Shown: positions 35,191-44,443, numbered from the stretch's first letter. The stretch: 64,000 nt of DNA from Desulfuromonadales bacterium (GCA_013349405.1 DUZS01000005.1:62001-126000); one strand, 5' to 3'. Notes: generated by a model from the sequence alone, not told the origin. Numbers and translations are program-made.

Positions 35191-36426
35191 TCATAGCGTT
35201 TTCCTGCCGACGGATTTTTCTGACTTCACACAAACGGCGTATTTCAGGTAGCGTCCTTCCGGGAACGTAACCGGATAGGGGAAGTCTTCCGGTTGTCCAA
35301 GCAGGGAGATCACCCGCAGGTCGCACCGGGCCTGAAGTGCTCCCCGGCGCAACTCTTTAAGGTAGTCGGCGACATCAATCTTCTGGTGGTTTGATGATGC
35401 GATAATCAGCCCGTTACCGGTCAGCAGCGGCAGAGCGGCAGCCACCAGGTCTGATGTGCCGCCGCGGGTGGTAAAGCGGCTCTGTGCCGTTGTTGAAAAA
35501 GAGGGGGGGTCCATCAGGATCACGTCGAAACGCTTTCCGCTCTGTGCCAGTTTACCCAGGGTTGCGAGGCAGTCGCCGACGATGAATTCATGCTGTTTGA
35601 GGTTGAGGCGGTTCGCGGAAAAATTGTCACGAGCCCAGTTATTGTAGCCGGGTGAGGCATCGACGCTTGTCACCTGCTCAGCGCCTGCGACTGCCGCAGC
35701 CACCGAAAAAGCTCCGGTGTAGGAGAACAGGTTGAGCACACGTTTCCCTTTCACCCGCCCCATCAGGTCTCTCCGATTGCGGCGCTGGTCGAGGAACAGT
35801 CCGGTGTTCAGCCCCTGCTCAAGACTCACCAGAAACGTGAGACCGTTCTCAAGTACTTCCAGACGCGGCGCAGCGGCGGTTCCGGCGAGCAGGCGTCCGT
35901 AGCTTTTGCTGTCACTGACCGCTTCAAGCTCGCGCGTCTTCTGTGGCCGGCTTTTTTCATACATACCGCGCGGGGAGAGCAGCTCCTGCAAAACCTGGGT
36001 AATCAGTTTCAGGTGCGGTCGCCAGGCGGGACTGTAAAGCTGCAGCATCAGGTAGTCAGCATAGCGGTCAACAGTCAGGCCCGGGAGGCCATCCCCCTCG
36101 GCGTTGACGATGCGGTAGGCGGTGGAATCGCTCAAGGCGGCATGGCTGCGGCGCAGCTCAATGGCGCTCCGTAGCTTTCCGGTCAGCCAGAAACGATCAA
36201 ACTGAATCCGTGCAGGATCGAGCACCCGTGCAATTATCCGATCGTCGGGGTCAAGCAGGGCCGTGGCGAGAAAACGGCCCTGACTGTCACACAGTTGTAC
36301 GGTCTGCCCGGAAATGCCGGTCGGCCATTTTCGGGTGTAGGCGTCAGCGACGACCCATGGGTGCCCCAACTCAAGCATTCTGGAGGTTTCAGGGCCGACA
36401 ATACGCGCCGCTTCCTTCGCTATCAC
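35191..36426 (-). CDS. Class I rRNA (cytosine-C5) methyltransferase, RlmI-like
   Basis: SAM-dependent methyltransferase with an N-terminal PUA domain; 411 aa. SAM motifs are [20 protein letters not shown] (motif I) and the catalytic [23 protein letters not shown] is the typical RlmI segment. The frame extends to 36543 into mogA; I choose GTG 36426 (GGAG seven bases upstream), though TTG 36453 is possible. The likely substrate is 23S rRNA, by family. Confidence 0.86.
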   Translation of the reverse strand: MIAKEAARIVGPETSRMLELGHPWVVADAYTRKWPTGISGQTVQLCDSQGRFLATALLDPDDRIIARVLDPARIQFDRFWLTGKLRSAIELRRSHAALSDSTAYRIVNAEGDGLPGLTVDRYADYLMLQLYSPAWRPHLKLITQVLQELLSPRGMYEKSRPQKTRELEAVSDSKSYGRLLAGTAAAPRLEVLENGLTFLVSLEQGLNTGLFLDQRRNRRDLMGRVKGKRVLNLFSYTGAFSVAAAVAGAEQVTSVDASPGYNNWARDNFSANRLNLKQHEFIVGDCLATLGKLAQSGKRFDVILMDPPSFSTTAQSRFTTRGGTSDLVAAALPLLTGNGLIIASSNHQKIDVADYLKELRRGALQARCDLRVISLLGQPEDFPYPVTFPEGRYLKYAVCVKSEKSVGRKTL

Positions 36427-36442
36427 AGGGATCTCCGGAGTT

Positions 36443-36940
36443 CTATTTTGCAAATCTGCCGCCGCAATCTTCCTGCCCACCGCGAATCTTCTCAACAGCG
36501 TGACCGATCGTCGCCCAGACCGCTTCAAGATTTTCCAGTGCACCTTTCGGGCTGCCGGGAAGATTTATGATGAGCGACCGGTTGCGAATCCCGGCAACGG
36601 CGCGGGAGAGGGGAGCCATGATGGTCTTTTCAAGACTCCTGATGCGCATCAGTTCGCCAAGCCCCGGAATAACCCGCTCCACTACCTGCAGTGTCGCTTC
36701 AGGGGTGATGTCACGCGGAGAAACCCCGGTGCCGCCGGTCGTCAGGATCAGATCGGAAGCATCGGTATCGGCCCATTCCGTCAGTACTTCAACTATTTCG
36801 GCGAACTCATCGGCAATAATACGCGCGTGAATTGTCGTTACGCCCCGTTCTTTCAGCCAGGCGGCCAGAGCCGGGCCGCTTTCGTCAACTCGTTCGCCCC
36901 GCGACCCTTTGTCGCTTAACGTCAGTATCGCTGCTCTCAT
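36443..36940 (-). CDS. mogA: MogA/MoaB-family molybdopterin adenylyltransferase
   Basis: A 165 aa MPT adenylyltransferase that acts just before MoeA in molybdenum cofactor synthesis. Motifs: ILTLSDKGSRGERVDESGP at the N-terminus, LILTTGGTGVSPRDITPEAT, and LPGSPKGALENL at the C-terminus. ATG 36940 follows GGGAGGAA; the frame to 37120 upstream is not supported. It fits with the moeA and fdhA genes elsewhere in the window. Confidence 0.92.
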   Translation of the reverse strand: MRAAILTLSDKGSRGERVDESGPALAAWLKERGVTTIHARIIADEFAEIVEVLTEWADTDASDLILTTGGTGVSPRDITPEATLQVVERVIPGLGELMRIRSLEKTIMAPLSRAVAGIRNRSLIINLPGSPKGALENLEAVWATIGHAVEKIRGGQEDCGGRFAK

Positions 36941-37007
36941 CTCAGTTCCTCCCGTAACGGTGTACCTGGTTCGATCGCCGATATTACTGCACATTGCACT
37001 GAATTTG

Positions 37008-37889
37008 CTACCATAATAGCTCCCGTTCGGATGAAAATTCTCTCTCTCTGCCAGTAAGTGGATCTGTGAAGCGCAGTTCTTTGGCGACAAGTTGGAGCGG
37101 AGTCGTGAAGTCGTCTTCACGCTCGTCCTGAAGCTCAGGATAGTAGCGATCGTTCAGTATCCCGAAGCCGAGGCCGCTCATATGAATACGCAGCTGATGG
37201 GTCTTTCCTGTCAGCGGGTGCAGGATAAAACGGGCCTGAGTTCCCTTGATCCCGTTCAGATGGATGAGGGAGCGGGCATTGACGGTGCCGGTTGCTGTCT
37301 GCATTCGGAACCATGGCACACCACGCTCAATCCGGTTCTCAACGTTCCAGGAGTTTTTACTCTGCTCCGGTACACAGAGCGAAAGCGCCAGATAGGTTTT
37401 TTTGACAAGACCATTCATAAACAGTGTGCCGTAGCGTCCTCTGCTGCTTTTGTTAACGGAAAAAAGCACCAGCCCGGCTGTCTCGCGATCGATGCGGTGG
37501 AGCGGTGCCAGATTTTCGATGCCGGTACTGCGGCGCAAACGGTTCAGCAGGCATTCGTCAACATATTTTCCTCCAGGGGTGACAGGAAGGAAATGCGGTT
37601 TACAGGCGACCAGAATATGGTCATCCAGGCAAAGGATTTTTTCACTGAAAGGGATAAGCGGCTCTGCGCTTACTTCGCGGAAATAAAAAATTCGAGCCAA
37701 GGGTGCGTATTCACTCTGTAGTGTTATTCTGTGCCCTTGTTCGTCAAGAACGTTGCCTTTCGATATCCGTGTTTCCCAAGTCTCACGGGGGATGGCAGGA
37801 AATTTTATGCACAGGAAAGTAAGTATCGAAGGGTAGGGCATTGCAGCTTTCGGCATGGTGACGATGGAAGGGTACTTTGAAATTCCCAT
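37008..37889 (-). CDS. RluA-family pseudouridine synthase
   Basis: A 293 aa RNA pseudouridine synthase. The catalytic Asp lies in LHRIDRETAGLVLF; LTGKTHQLRIHM is the second family motif. Residues 1-30 are unusual and the true start may be one of the later ATGs (37856 or 37841), because no Shine-Dalgarno is obvious before 37889. No N-terminal S4 domain is apparent, as in the RluA/TruC subgroup. The substrate site is not predictable. Confidence 0.85.
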   Translation of the reverse strand: MGISKYPSIVTMPKAAMPYPSILTFLCIKFPAIPRETWETRISKGNVLDEQGHRITLQSEYAPLARIFYFREVSAEPLIPFSEKILCLDDHILVACKPHFLPVTPGGKYVDECLLNRLRRSTGIENLAPLHRIDRETAGLVLFSVNKSSRGRYGTLFMNGLVKKTYLALSLCVPEQSKNSWNVENRIERGVPWFRMQTATGTVNARSLIHLNGIKGTQARFILHPLTGKTHQLRIHMSGLGFGILNDRYYPELQDEREDDFTTPLQLVAKELRFTDPLTGREREFSSERELLW

Positions 37890-37892
37890 GGA

Positions 37893-38012
37893 TTACACGC
37901 TGTGCTGCTGCTGAATAAGATTATATGGCGCTACCATGCTGATGTCCATGCGGTAGGGGTCCTTCTCACTATTGGTAAGCAGTTTTACGCTCCCGCCCAT
38001 AACCATCAGCAC
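37893..38012 (-). CDS. Possible 36-39 aa small ORF between pfkA and the pseudouridine synthase
   Basis: A frame that fills the whole gap between the pfkA stop (38013) and the RluA-type start (37889): GTG 38012 or ATG 38006/38000 to TAA 37893. It contains SVKLLTNSEKDPYRMDIS. No Shine-Dalgarno is visible and no family is recognised. It could be real, a gene remnant, or chance. Confidence 0.25.
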   Translation of the reverse strand: MLMVMGGSVKLLTNSEKDPYRMDISMVAPYNLIQQQHSV

Positions 38013-39308
38013 TTACAGTTTTGCAGGCTGTCCGGTAGACGAAATAACACTACTCCATAAGCGACCGGTTGGATCAATCTTCTTCCGACTGCTCGTTGCA
38101 AGTTTGATCGGTACATGAACAAATTGGTGGTTCCAAAATCCCACTACCATGTTAGTGCGCCCCGCCATCCCGGCATGAACAGCGTTGTGGCCAAGTGACA
38201 AGCAGAAAGTAGTATCATGCGGATTCGCCGGCTGGCTTCGGATTGTATAGCTCGGGTCAATATATTTCAGAGTCATTTCGACACCGATTTCTGAAAAATG
38301 AGCAATAATTTTCTCTTTAAGTAAAACCCCGATATCGGAAAGTTTTTTATTCCCGGAGGGGTCAACCTGGTTTGAAGCCGTCATTAGCTCTTGTCCGGCA
38401 CCTTCAGCAACAACAATTACCGCATGGCCTCGTTGCCGGATTCTCTTTTCAAGATCAGCGAGTAATCCGGGCAATGTAAAAGGTGCTTCCGGAATCAGGC
38501 AATAATTAACCTGACAGTCAGCCATCGCCGTATAAGCGGCAATAAAACCTGAATCTCGCCCCATCAACTTAACAAGGCCAATCCCGTTGCGAGCTCCGAT
38601 TGCTTCAGTATGTGCAGCATAGGTGGATCTTCGTGCTTCTGACACAGCTGTTTCAAAGCCGAATGTGGTTTGCAGGTAGGATATGTCATTGTCGATGGTT
38701 TTCGGAATGCCGATGACACTGATTGATTTGCCTTGTCGGTCAATTTCTTCCGCAATTTTAGCCGCACCCCTCAGCGTCCCGTCACCGCCGATGGTAAACA
38801 GAATGCCAATTCCGAGCTCTGAAAGTGTTGATACCATTTCCGCGGGATCTTGATGGCCTCGTGATGAGCCAAGTATGGTCCCGCCTGATTCTCCTATGCG
38901 GCTGACAAGTTCTGTTGTCAGCTTGAGAGGTTCATGACCGTATTGACTGACGAGGCCTTCATAGCCATAACGGAAACCATAGATATTCTGAACACCGTAA
39001 TGATGGTGCAGGCTCATTACAATGGCGCGGATTACGTCATTTGTTCCTGGACAAAGCCCGCCACAGGTAACGATTCCACAGGAAATTGAGGATGGATCAA
39101 AGAAGATTTTCTGTCGAGGCCCTGCAACTTCAAATGATAACGGTTCGACATTGTTGACAACACGCTGTTGAATTTCGTCCAAACTTGAGTGATAGAGAAG
39201 ACGCTCGTAGCTATCACAGAAACAGAGACTCTGCATCGGTGACGGATAGAGGTTCTCGCCAAGGCATTCGGCTTCGAAATCTTTCATGGTTAAGTGCTTG
39301 CTGGACAT
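38013..39308 (-). CDS. pfkA: 6-phosphofructokinase, plant/long-type ATP-dependent
   Basis: A 431 aa phosphofructokinase longer than the E. coli type (320 aa). IVTCGGLCPGTNDVIR is the N-terminal nucleotide-binding loop, followed by IGGDGTLRGA (GGDG, as in ATP-using enzymes; PPi types have GGDD), PKTIDNDI (catalytic Asp) and LMGRDSGFIA. This GGDG plus PKTIDND combination resembles plant-type ATP-PFKs. Glycolysis enzyme, cytoplasmic. ATP use is inference from one residue. Confidence 0.88.
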   Translation of the reverse strand: MSSKHLTMKDFEAECLGENLYPSPMQSLCFCDSYERLLYHSSLDEIQQRVVNNVEPLSFEVAGPRQKIFFDPSSISCGIVTCGGLCPGTNDVIRAIVMSLHHHYGVQNIYGFRYGYEGLVSQYGHEPLKLTTELVSRIGESGGTILGSSRGHQDPAEMVSTLSELGIGILFTIGGDGTLRGAAKIAEEIDRQGKSISVIGIPKTIDNDISYLQTTFGFETAVSEARRSTYAAHTEAIGARNGIGLVKLMGRDSGFIAAYTAMADCQVNYCLIPEAPFTLPGLLADLEKRIRQRGHAVIVVAEGAGQELMTASNQVDPSGNKKLSDIGVLLKEKIIAHFSEIGVEMTLKYIDPSYTIRSQPANPHDTTFCLSLGHNAVHAGMAGRTNMVVGFWNHQFVHVPIKLATSSRKKIDPTGRLWSSVISSTGQPAKL

Positions 39309-39526
39309 AGATATCCTTTTTGAGTGGTGGCTCCGTTTATTTTAAATCATGCGGTGCGGGCGGTAAAGAAACAATGGTGGTGAAGTGCTGGTAGGCACCT
39401 CTGTCAGGAACAGTTTTTTTCTGTCCGCGCAATACTACTGCCACTCGGAACCCTTCCGAAACAGATTGCTTTTGAGACTATACCGTAGATTTTGCGGAGT
39501 ACAACGAACAACATGGTAATTCCAAT

Positions 39527-39635
39527 TCTAAATCAAGGCACTCTCTTCGCTGGCTCGTCTTCGGTTCCTCAAAAAACTGGTTGAATGCCTTCGTCGCCTC
39601 AATCTACGCCACCTTGCTATCACTCTTGATTTAGA
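39527..39635. repeat. MITE-like 109 bp inverted-repeat element
   Basis: TCTAAATCAAG (39527-39537) and CTTGATTTAGA (39625-39635) are perfect 11 bp terminal inverted repeats around a ~87 bp centre with no ORF. It sits in the 335 bp between the pfkA start and the peptidase stop, which otherwise holds no gene. No flanking direct repeat is evident. Confidence 0.55.
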
Positions 39636-39643
39636 GTAAGGAC

Positions 39644-40762
39644 TCAAGAGTTTGCCCCATTGGCGATAATAGCTAGAACCCATTCCGTCAGCAAAACAAG
39701 TTGTTTCAGGGGGATTCGCTCCGCTGTCGTATGGACCTTCTCATAACCGCAACTGAGTACCACGGTCGGTAAGCCCCGGCTATTGAAATAATTGGCATCA
39801 GAACCGCCACCGGTAGATTTAAAGTGGACTGGCACCCCGATATCTGCTGCTGCTCGTGCCGCACGGCAGACCGGTTCGCTGTCTTCTCGCAGTTGGTATG
39901 CCTGATAGGAGGTCACGGCCTGGATGGTCACCGAACCCCCATATTCTACTGCAGCGGATTGCATAACATCTGACAATGCTGCCATATGGGACTGGACTTT
40001 TGCCGGAACCAGTGATCGAACTTCACCTTGCAGCTCACATCTGTCTTGCACGATATTGGTCGGGCCGATAGCAGAGATACTGCCAATATTGGCAGTTGTT
40101 TCTGCGTCAACTCGCAGCAACCCCATCCTGCTGATGGCCGTTGCCGCGATCTGTATCGCGGAAATTCCTTGCTCCGGGGCAAATCCGGCGTGTGCGCTCA
40201 GACCATGAAACACAGCTGTAAATTTAATATGCTCCGGTGCTTGAAGAACAATTTCTCCTACATGCCCGCCAGCGTCCAGAACAAAACCTATCCGTGAGGT
40301 GACCTGTGCTGTATCAAAATGTTTGGAGCCAACCAGAGACAACTCTTCTGCGACGGTTAGCACCAGCTCAATGGTTGGGTGAGCTTTCCCACTTTGCTTC
40401 AGTACCGTGAATCCCTCCAGCAGAGCTGCCAAACCTGAAGCATCGTCAGCTCCGAGTACAGTAGAGCCATCACTTACAATGTAATCCCCTTCAATACGGG
40501 GCTTGACGTTCACACCGGGCACAACCCGATCCATATGACAGGAGAAGAGCAACACCTCGCCAACCGAGGTGCCTTCCAGGCGAGCATAAAGGTTTCCGGC
40601 GCTACCACCAATTTTCTTTCCAGTGTCATCCTCTGCAACAACGAAACCGAGTGATGTAAGCTTCTCCGTAAGCCGGTCTGCCATCAGCCGTTCACAGGTT
40701 GGTTCGGAATCTATGGCACATAGTTCCATAAAGGTTGTGAAGAGTCTATTGTGGTCGATCAT
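39644..40762 (-). CDS. M20-family metallopeptidase, PepT-like
   Basis: A 372 aa zinc aminopeptidase of the M20/M42 type (tripeptidase T-like). Metal and catalytic motifs: FSCHMDRVVPG, LGADDASGLAALLEG, the EE of VAEELSLVGSKH, VLDAGG and a C-terminal CGYEKVHTTAERIPL. A dimerisation domain insert (VFHGLSAHAGFAPEQG) is present. It follows the YgiN-like gene on the same strand and probably shares its transcript. Cytoplasmic, with no signal peptide. Confidence 0.88.
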   Translation of the reverse strand: MIDHNRLFTTFMELCAIDSEPTCERLMADRLTEKLTSLGFVVAEDDTGKKIGGSAGNLYARLEGTSVGEVLLFSCHMDRVVPGVNVKPRIEGDYIVSDGSTVLGADDASGLAALLEGFTVLKQSGKAHPTIELVLTVAEELSLVGSKHFDTAQVTSRIGFVLDAGGHVGEIVLQAPEHIKFTAVFHGLSAHAGFAPEQGISAIQIAATAISRMGLLRVDAETTANIGSISAIGPTNIVQDRCELQGEVRSLVPAKVQSHMAALSDVMQSAAVEYGGSVTIQAVTSYQAYQLREDSEPVCRAARAAADIGVPVHFKSTGGGSDANYFNSRGLPTVVLSCGYEKVHTTAERIPLKQLVLLTEWVLAIIANGANS

Positions 40763-40771
40763 ATCATCCTC

Positions 40772-41062
40772 TCAAACATTTTCTGTCATTTTGTGGACGA
40801 CCTTATCGGCAATCAAATCGCCAACCGCTGCAACGTATGCCTGGAAATGGTGTGATTTCATGTGCTGTTCAAGACAGGTCAGGTTCTGCCAGTTCTCATA
40901 GAACACAAAGATAGCAGGATTTTCATTGTCCTGATGGAGCCGGTATTCTATGCAGCCCTCCTCCTGACGAGTTGGTGCCAGCATTTTGATGAGTTCCGCT
41001 TTTACAGTTTCGATGGCGTCGCTTTTTGCAGTTACCTTTGCCACTACGGTTACGGTTGACAT
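40772..41062 (-). CDS. Antibiotic biosynthesis monooxygenase (ABM) domain protein, YgiN-like
   Basis: A 96 aa single ABM-domain protein, ferredoxin-like fold, resembling E. coli quinol monooxygenase YgiN: VTVVAKVTAKSDAIETVKAEL, EGCIEYRLHQDNENPAIFVFYENW, and HMKSHHFQAY. The gene starts 3 bp after the small Cys-rich gene stop. YgiN-type proteins act on quinols; here the neighbours are a ring-cleaving dioxygenase-like gene and a peptidase. Confidence 0.85.
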   Translation of the reverse strand: MSTVTVVAKVTAKSDAIETVKAELIKMLAPTRQEEGCIEYRLHQDNENPAIFVFYENWQNLTCLEQHMKSHHFQAYVAAVGDLIADKVVHKMTENV

Positions 41063-41064
41063 AG

Positions 41065-41262
41065 TTATCCTCTTTTCTCATGGGCTTTTTGCCCGTGCAC
41101 TCGTTCATACGCCTTACAGAATGGACAGAAGTCCTGCTCGACGTTCTTCACAAAGTCAAAGACCATGCCCTTCTGGTGATGACGGGCATGGAGGCAGACC
41201 GGGCAGCATTCACATACTTTTGCCAGGGTTCTATCAAGGGTTGAAGGTTCATAGCTGTCCAT
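41065..41262 (-). CDS. Small cysteine-rich protein
   Basis: A 65 aa hypothetical protein with CECCPVC (residues 17-23) and CPFC (46-49), suggesting one metal site. It lies between the YgiD-like and YgiN-like genes with gaps of a few bases, so it is part of that operon. No family is recognised. Confidence 0.6.
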   Translation of the reverse strand: MDSYEPSTLDRTLAKVCECCPVCLHARHHQKGMVFDFVKNVEQDFCPFCKAYERVHGQKAHEKRG

Positions 41263-41266
41263 ATTT

Positions 41267-42046
41267 TTATCCTATCCTCACCGACTGCATTGATAAGGAA
41301 CCAAGTACGACCTGATCTGCAAAAATGGAAACCGGGTCTTCGCGCGTCCGGAGCGCCAGTGCATAGAGAAGCGGAAGATAGTGTTCGTTGGTGGGAATTG
41401 ACAGCCGTGCCGCCTCGCCCAGTGACCGGTAATCGGTCAGGCGATCTGTTTCACCAGCAATGATGAGTCCTGTTGCCAGCGCATTAAACTCTAGTGCCCA
41501 TGGATAGGGGGTATTGTCATGCCAGCGGATGAGACCGAGGTTATGCACGATGTTGCCACTGCCGATGACCAATACCCCCTCATCACGAAGCGGAAGCAAC
41601 TGTTTCGCCATTGTTACCTGTTCATGGGGAGACTTCTTTCTGTCGAGTGACAATTGTATTACCGGGATGTCTGCTTCGGGATACATACGGCGGAGCAGTG
41701 ACCAGGTGCCGTGATCCAACCCCCACGATTCGTCTCGTTTCACCTCGGAAGAACCGAGCAGCTCCACAACACGATTTGCCAACTCCGGAGCGCCCGGCGC
41801 AGGATACTGGATTTGAAAGAGTTCCTCCGGGAAACCGTAGAAATCGTGTATCGTCTTCGGTGACTTCATGGCGGTAACTTTGGTGCCATCAGTCTCCCAA
41901 TGAGCAGAAACACAGAGAATTGCCTGCGGTCGGGGAGTAGTCACAGCAATTTCCCGCCATGCTGCGGTAAATGTGGTTTCCTCAATGGCGTTCATCGGGT
42001 TGCCATGACCGATGAACAGAACCGGCATACACTGCTCTGAAATCAT
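41267..42046 (-). CDS. Class III extradiol dioxygenase family protein, YgiD/DODA-like
   Basis: A ~259 aa zinc or iron dioxygenase-fold protein related to 4,5-DOPA dioxygenase extradiol (YgiD). Motifs: IGHGNPMNAI, CVSAHWETDG, IHDFYGFPEELFQIQYPAPG, SWGLDHGTWSLLRRM and IGSGNIVHNLG. I prefer ATG 42046 over the ORF start at 42118, by comparison with where the family's conserved core begins; the exact start is uncertain. First gene of the ygiD-like/small Cys/ygiN-like/peptidase operon. Confidence 0.85.
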   Translation of the reverse strand: MISEQCMPVLFIGHGNPMNAIEETTFTAAWREIAVTTPRPQAILCVSAHWETDGTKVTAMKSPKTIHDFYGFPEELFQIQYPAPGAPELANRVVELLGSSEVKRDESWGLDHGTWSLLRRMYPEADIPVIQLSLDRKKSPHEQVTMAKQLLPLRDEGVLVIGSGNIVHNLGLIRWHDNTPYPWALEFNALATGLIIAGETDRLTDYRSLGEAARLSIPTNEHYLPLLYALALRTREDPVSIFADQVVLGSLSMQSVRIG

Positions 42047-42223
42047 GACGCAGTTCCGGCCATAGCAATTACTTTCATAAATCACTCCTCTGTTTGGCGA
42101 TTTCTTTAACATTCTCATTCATACAGACATCCCGGGAGATGCACGACCACTCAGAATCATGCCTGATATCCGACGACTGGCTGATATGATCCTGCCATGA
42201 CCACTCACTTTAATGCGCTCCTC

Positions 42224-42439
42224 CTATTGGAGAGGCCGTCCCATGAGTGGTTTGAGGAATTTTTCAAAGGTTGCCAGCTGTTTTGCGGAGAGCAGAGCGA
42301 CGTCACCTTCGTTATCCAGCAAAAAGGTGCCGACACCGATGACAGTCCGTGCCAGAAAACCGGTGCCTTTGACAGCTCGTTCAATTTCATCCCTTTGCTT
42401 GCTTAACAAGTTGCGCAGCTTTTTCAGATCAATTTCCAT
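42224..42439 (-). CDS. Small hypothetical protein, second of a pair
   Basis: A 71 aa protein starting at ATG 42439 with GGAGTG upstream (the same frame is open further up to 42670 but overlaps the preceding gene). The N-terminus is charged and helical (MEIDLKKLRNLLSKQRDEIE); the middle has GVGTFLLDNEGDVALLS. It lies 13 bp after the stop of the next gene up. Small, two-gene layout near hipBA is reminiscent of toxin-antitoxin pairs, but no family is recognised. Confidence 0.5.
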   Translation of the reverse strand: MEIDLKKLRNLLSKQRDEIERAVKGTGFLARTVIGVGTFLLDNEGDVALLSAKQLATFEKFLKPLMGRPLQ

Positions 42440-42452
42440 GGTATCACTCCAG

Positions 42453-42716
42453 TCACAGTTTACCCAGCTTGTTTTCGAGCCTTGCGATGACTTCGGCAAC
42501 AGTTCCCTCAATATCATCCCCTCGAACGGTAAAATAGAGAAACTGCCCCGTATGGTAAGACCAGTACACGTCTTCGACCGGTAGCGGTTCCAGGATGAAC
42601 GCAATTTTTTCATAAGTGATAAATGGATCGCCGTCTGGCCACTTTCTGTCGAGCCGTGCCTGCTGGGCATCCGTCAAGGGTATCCTGTAGGTAATCGAAT
42701 AGATTTCAGCTTTCAT
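42453..42716 (-). CDS. Small hypothetical protein, first of a pair
   Basis: An 87 aa protein, probably alpha/beta: EIYSITYRIPLTDAQQARLD, YHTGQFLYFTVRGDDIEG and a helical C-terminus. No family is recognised. It precedes the 71 aa gene by 13 bp on the same strand and lies downstream of the first hipA. Confidence 0.55.
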   Translation of the reverse strand: MKAEIYSITYRIPLTDAQQARLDRKWPDGDPFITYEKIAFILEPLPVEDVYWSYHTGQFLYFTVRGDDIEGTVAEVIARLENKLGKL

Positions 42717-42851
42717 TATGGAGTCGGTTTCTCAAGGTCGATTTCTGTGGAGATTTTATTTCCGTTAATTCTACTGTCATTACCGTATTTGGGCTCCTGT
42801 AATCACTGATCGTAAATAATAACTGCACTCTTCGACAGCCAACAATCCGCA

Positions 42852-44147
42852 TTACACCACGATCTTCGGCAGTTGTTTCGCATACGGCAGATACCGTTCC
42901 ACATTCTTCCTGATTATTTCGAGTAGTTCACCAGCAAACCCGGTTTCCTCACCGGGCAGCAGGCCTGACAAATTGACTGTATCCATGGCTTTGATAAGTT
43001 TTTCAGACATTGTTGTGAGCGTCTTGGCAACCAGCCGTTTCTGCAGGCCGCATCGTTTACACATCTCTGCCAGTTCCCATGGCGAAATATCCTCTGGAGC
43101 AAAGGCATCGCCGATTGCCATGGAAAAATCACGGTCATATTCGGCGGCGTACATGTCGAGATTGAGTAAATCATAGGCAGGTGCCATATCGATGCCTCCC
43201 GGTCCGACGAAGAAAGAGATGTTTTTACCATGGGCATCACTATTGCCGATCAGGAGCTGGAACAGAACCCAATTAAGCATATCCCGCATGGCGGCAGCAG
43301 GAACCCGGCATAGCCGGCAGGAGGCGAAGAGGTCTGGCAGGTTGGCTCCCGATCTGATTACGGCGGCATCTCCACCCTTGCCAAAGGGACGCTCGTATTT
43401 GTAGGTCGGCGGCAGATCCAGCATCTGACAGCCGTCGATCAGGTGCCGGCGGACAACAGTATCACCGGTCAACTCACGGTCGAAGCGTCGTACTACCAGC
43501 ACCGGCTCATCAAAACGGGCAAGGGAAACCTCTGCAACCGGCAGCTTCATACCCTTTGCCAGCTGCATACATATAAATTCGTTGATCACCAGGTGCAAGG
43601 CGCGGGCAGTACCGAACTTCAAGATATGAGTCGAGGCCAGTTCCCCTTCGCCGAACCCCATATGTCCATCCGCCCGGATGAACAGCGGCAGTTTATCTTG
43701 TACGCCTGCGACCGAGAGTCGCGGTTTACCGTCCCATACCGCTATCGACACGATCTGGCGCTGACTGATGCGCGCAGCAAGCTCGTCGGACATCACCAGC
43801 CTGAAGCTTGTCAGCAGTCCATCCCCCCGCTCATCTCCCATCCTGAACGTCAATGCCCCTGTCGTCTCCGCTCCGATGGCAGCAATCAGGCCGAAAACAT
43901 TTGATCGCGAGATGTGGCTGGAGACTGAAAGCTCTTCCAGCCATCTTCCCTCCGGAAGCAGATTGGCAAGAAACCGTCTTACCGATTCGGAGGCACATTC
44001 GCCCGGTTTCAGATGTGGTGAGACGGGGAAACCTCCCCCTTCAAGCCACGACGGAGCATACACCAGACCAAATTGTTCGCTCTTCTCTTCAAGGAGGATC
44101 TTCCCGAGATGTCTGTGATTGAGATCTATCGTGAGATACATAGACAT
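42852..44147 (-). CDS. hipA: HipA-family toxin kinase (module 1)
   Basis: A 431 aa serine kinase of the HipA family; E. coli HipA (440 aa) phosphorylates GltX. Motifs: SVAGVQDKLPLF (nucleotide loop), LVVRRFDRE, the catalytic LIGNSDAHGKNISFF (D and N) and APAYDLLNL (metal-binding D). All key residues are present, so it could be active. Its ATG overlaps the hipB stop (TAATG). It is divergent from a second hipBA set 600 bp away. Confidence 0.9.
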   Translation of the reverse strand: MSMYLTIDLNHRHLGKILLEEKSEQFGLVYAPSWLEGGGFPVSPHLKPGECASESVRRFLANLLPEGRWLEELSVSSHISRSNVFGLIAAIGAETTGALTFRMGDERGDGLLTSFRLVMSDELAARISQRQIVSIAVWDGKPRLSVAGVQDKLPLFIRADGHMGFGEGELASTHILKFGTARALHLVINEFICMQLAKGMKLPVAEVSLARFDEPVLVVRRFDRELTGDTVVRRHLIDGCQMLDLPPTYKYERPFGKGGDAAVIRSGANLPDLFASCRLCRVPAAAMRDMLNWVLFQLLIGNSDAHGKNISFFVGPGGIDMAPAYDLLNLDMYAAEYDRDFSMAIGDAFAPEDISPWELAEMCKRCGLQKRLVAKTLTTMSEKLIKAMDTVNLSGLLPGEETGFAGELLEIIRKNVERYLPYAKQLPKIVV

Positions 44148-44401
44148 TATCGCTCCCGGGCCTCGAGATTGATTGTGATCCCCAGCATAGAGCAGGCCGT
44201 CAGAATGCTACTCAACTTCACGTCACCACCAGCGGTTTCCAGCTTGCTCATGGTACCGACGGCAACACCGCAAAAGGCGGCAGCTTCATGAATGGTCATG
44301 CCGGCCTGAGTCCGCCTGGCGCGAACAAATTTTCCCAGCATCGCGGCATCAAGCAGCTGTTGCGGCTCCGGGACAGGAAGTGGGATTACGGTTTTTGACA
44401 T
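44147..44401 (-). CDS. hipB: HipB-family antitoxin, HTH (module 1)
   Basis: An 84 aa XRE-family helix-turn-helix protein starting at ATG 44401 (GAGGGG upstream; the frame to 44431 adds ten residues). The HTH is RRTQAGMTIHEAAAFCGVAVGTMSKLE. It overlaps hipA by one base. A TATC-N8-GATA palindrome just upstream fits a HipB operator. Confidence 0.88.
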   Translation of the reverse strand: MSKTVIPLPVPEPQQLLDAAMLGKFVRARRTQAGMTIHEAAAFCGVAVGTMSKLETAGGDVKLSSILTACSMLGITINLEARER

Positions 44402-44423
44402 AGCGTGCCCCTCACCATGAATA

Positions 44424-44443
44424 AATATCATCTAGGCGATATT
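44424..44443. promoter_or_regulatory. HipB-type operator (module 1)
   Basis: AATATC (44424-44429), 8 bp, then GATATT (44438-44443): perfect 6 bp arms with the same 8 bp spacing as the E. coli HipB site TATCC-N8-GGATA. It ends 23 bp before the hipB ATG. Confidence 0.6.
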
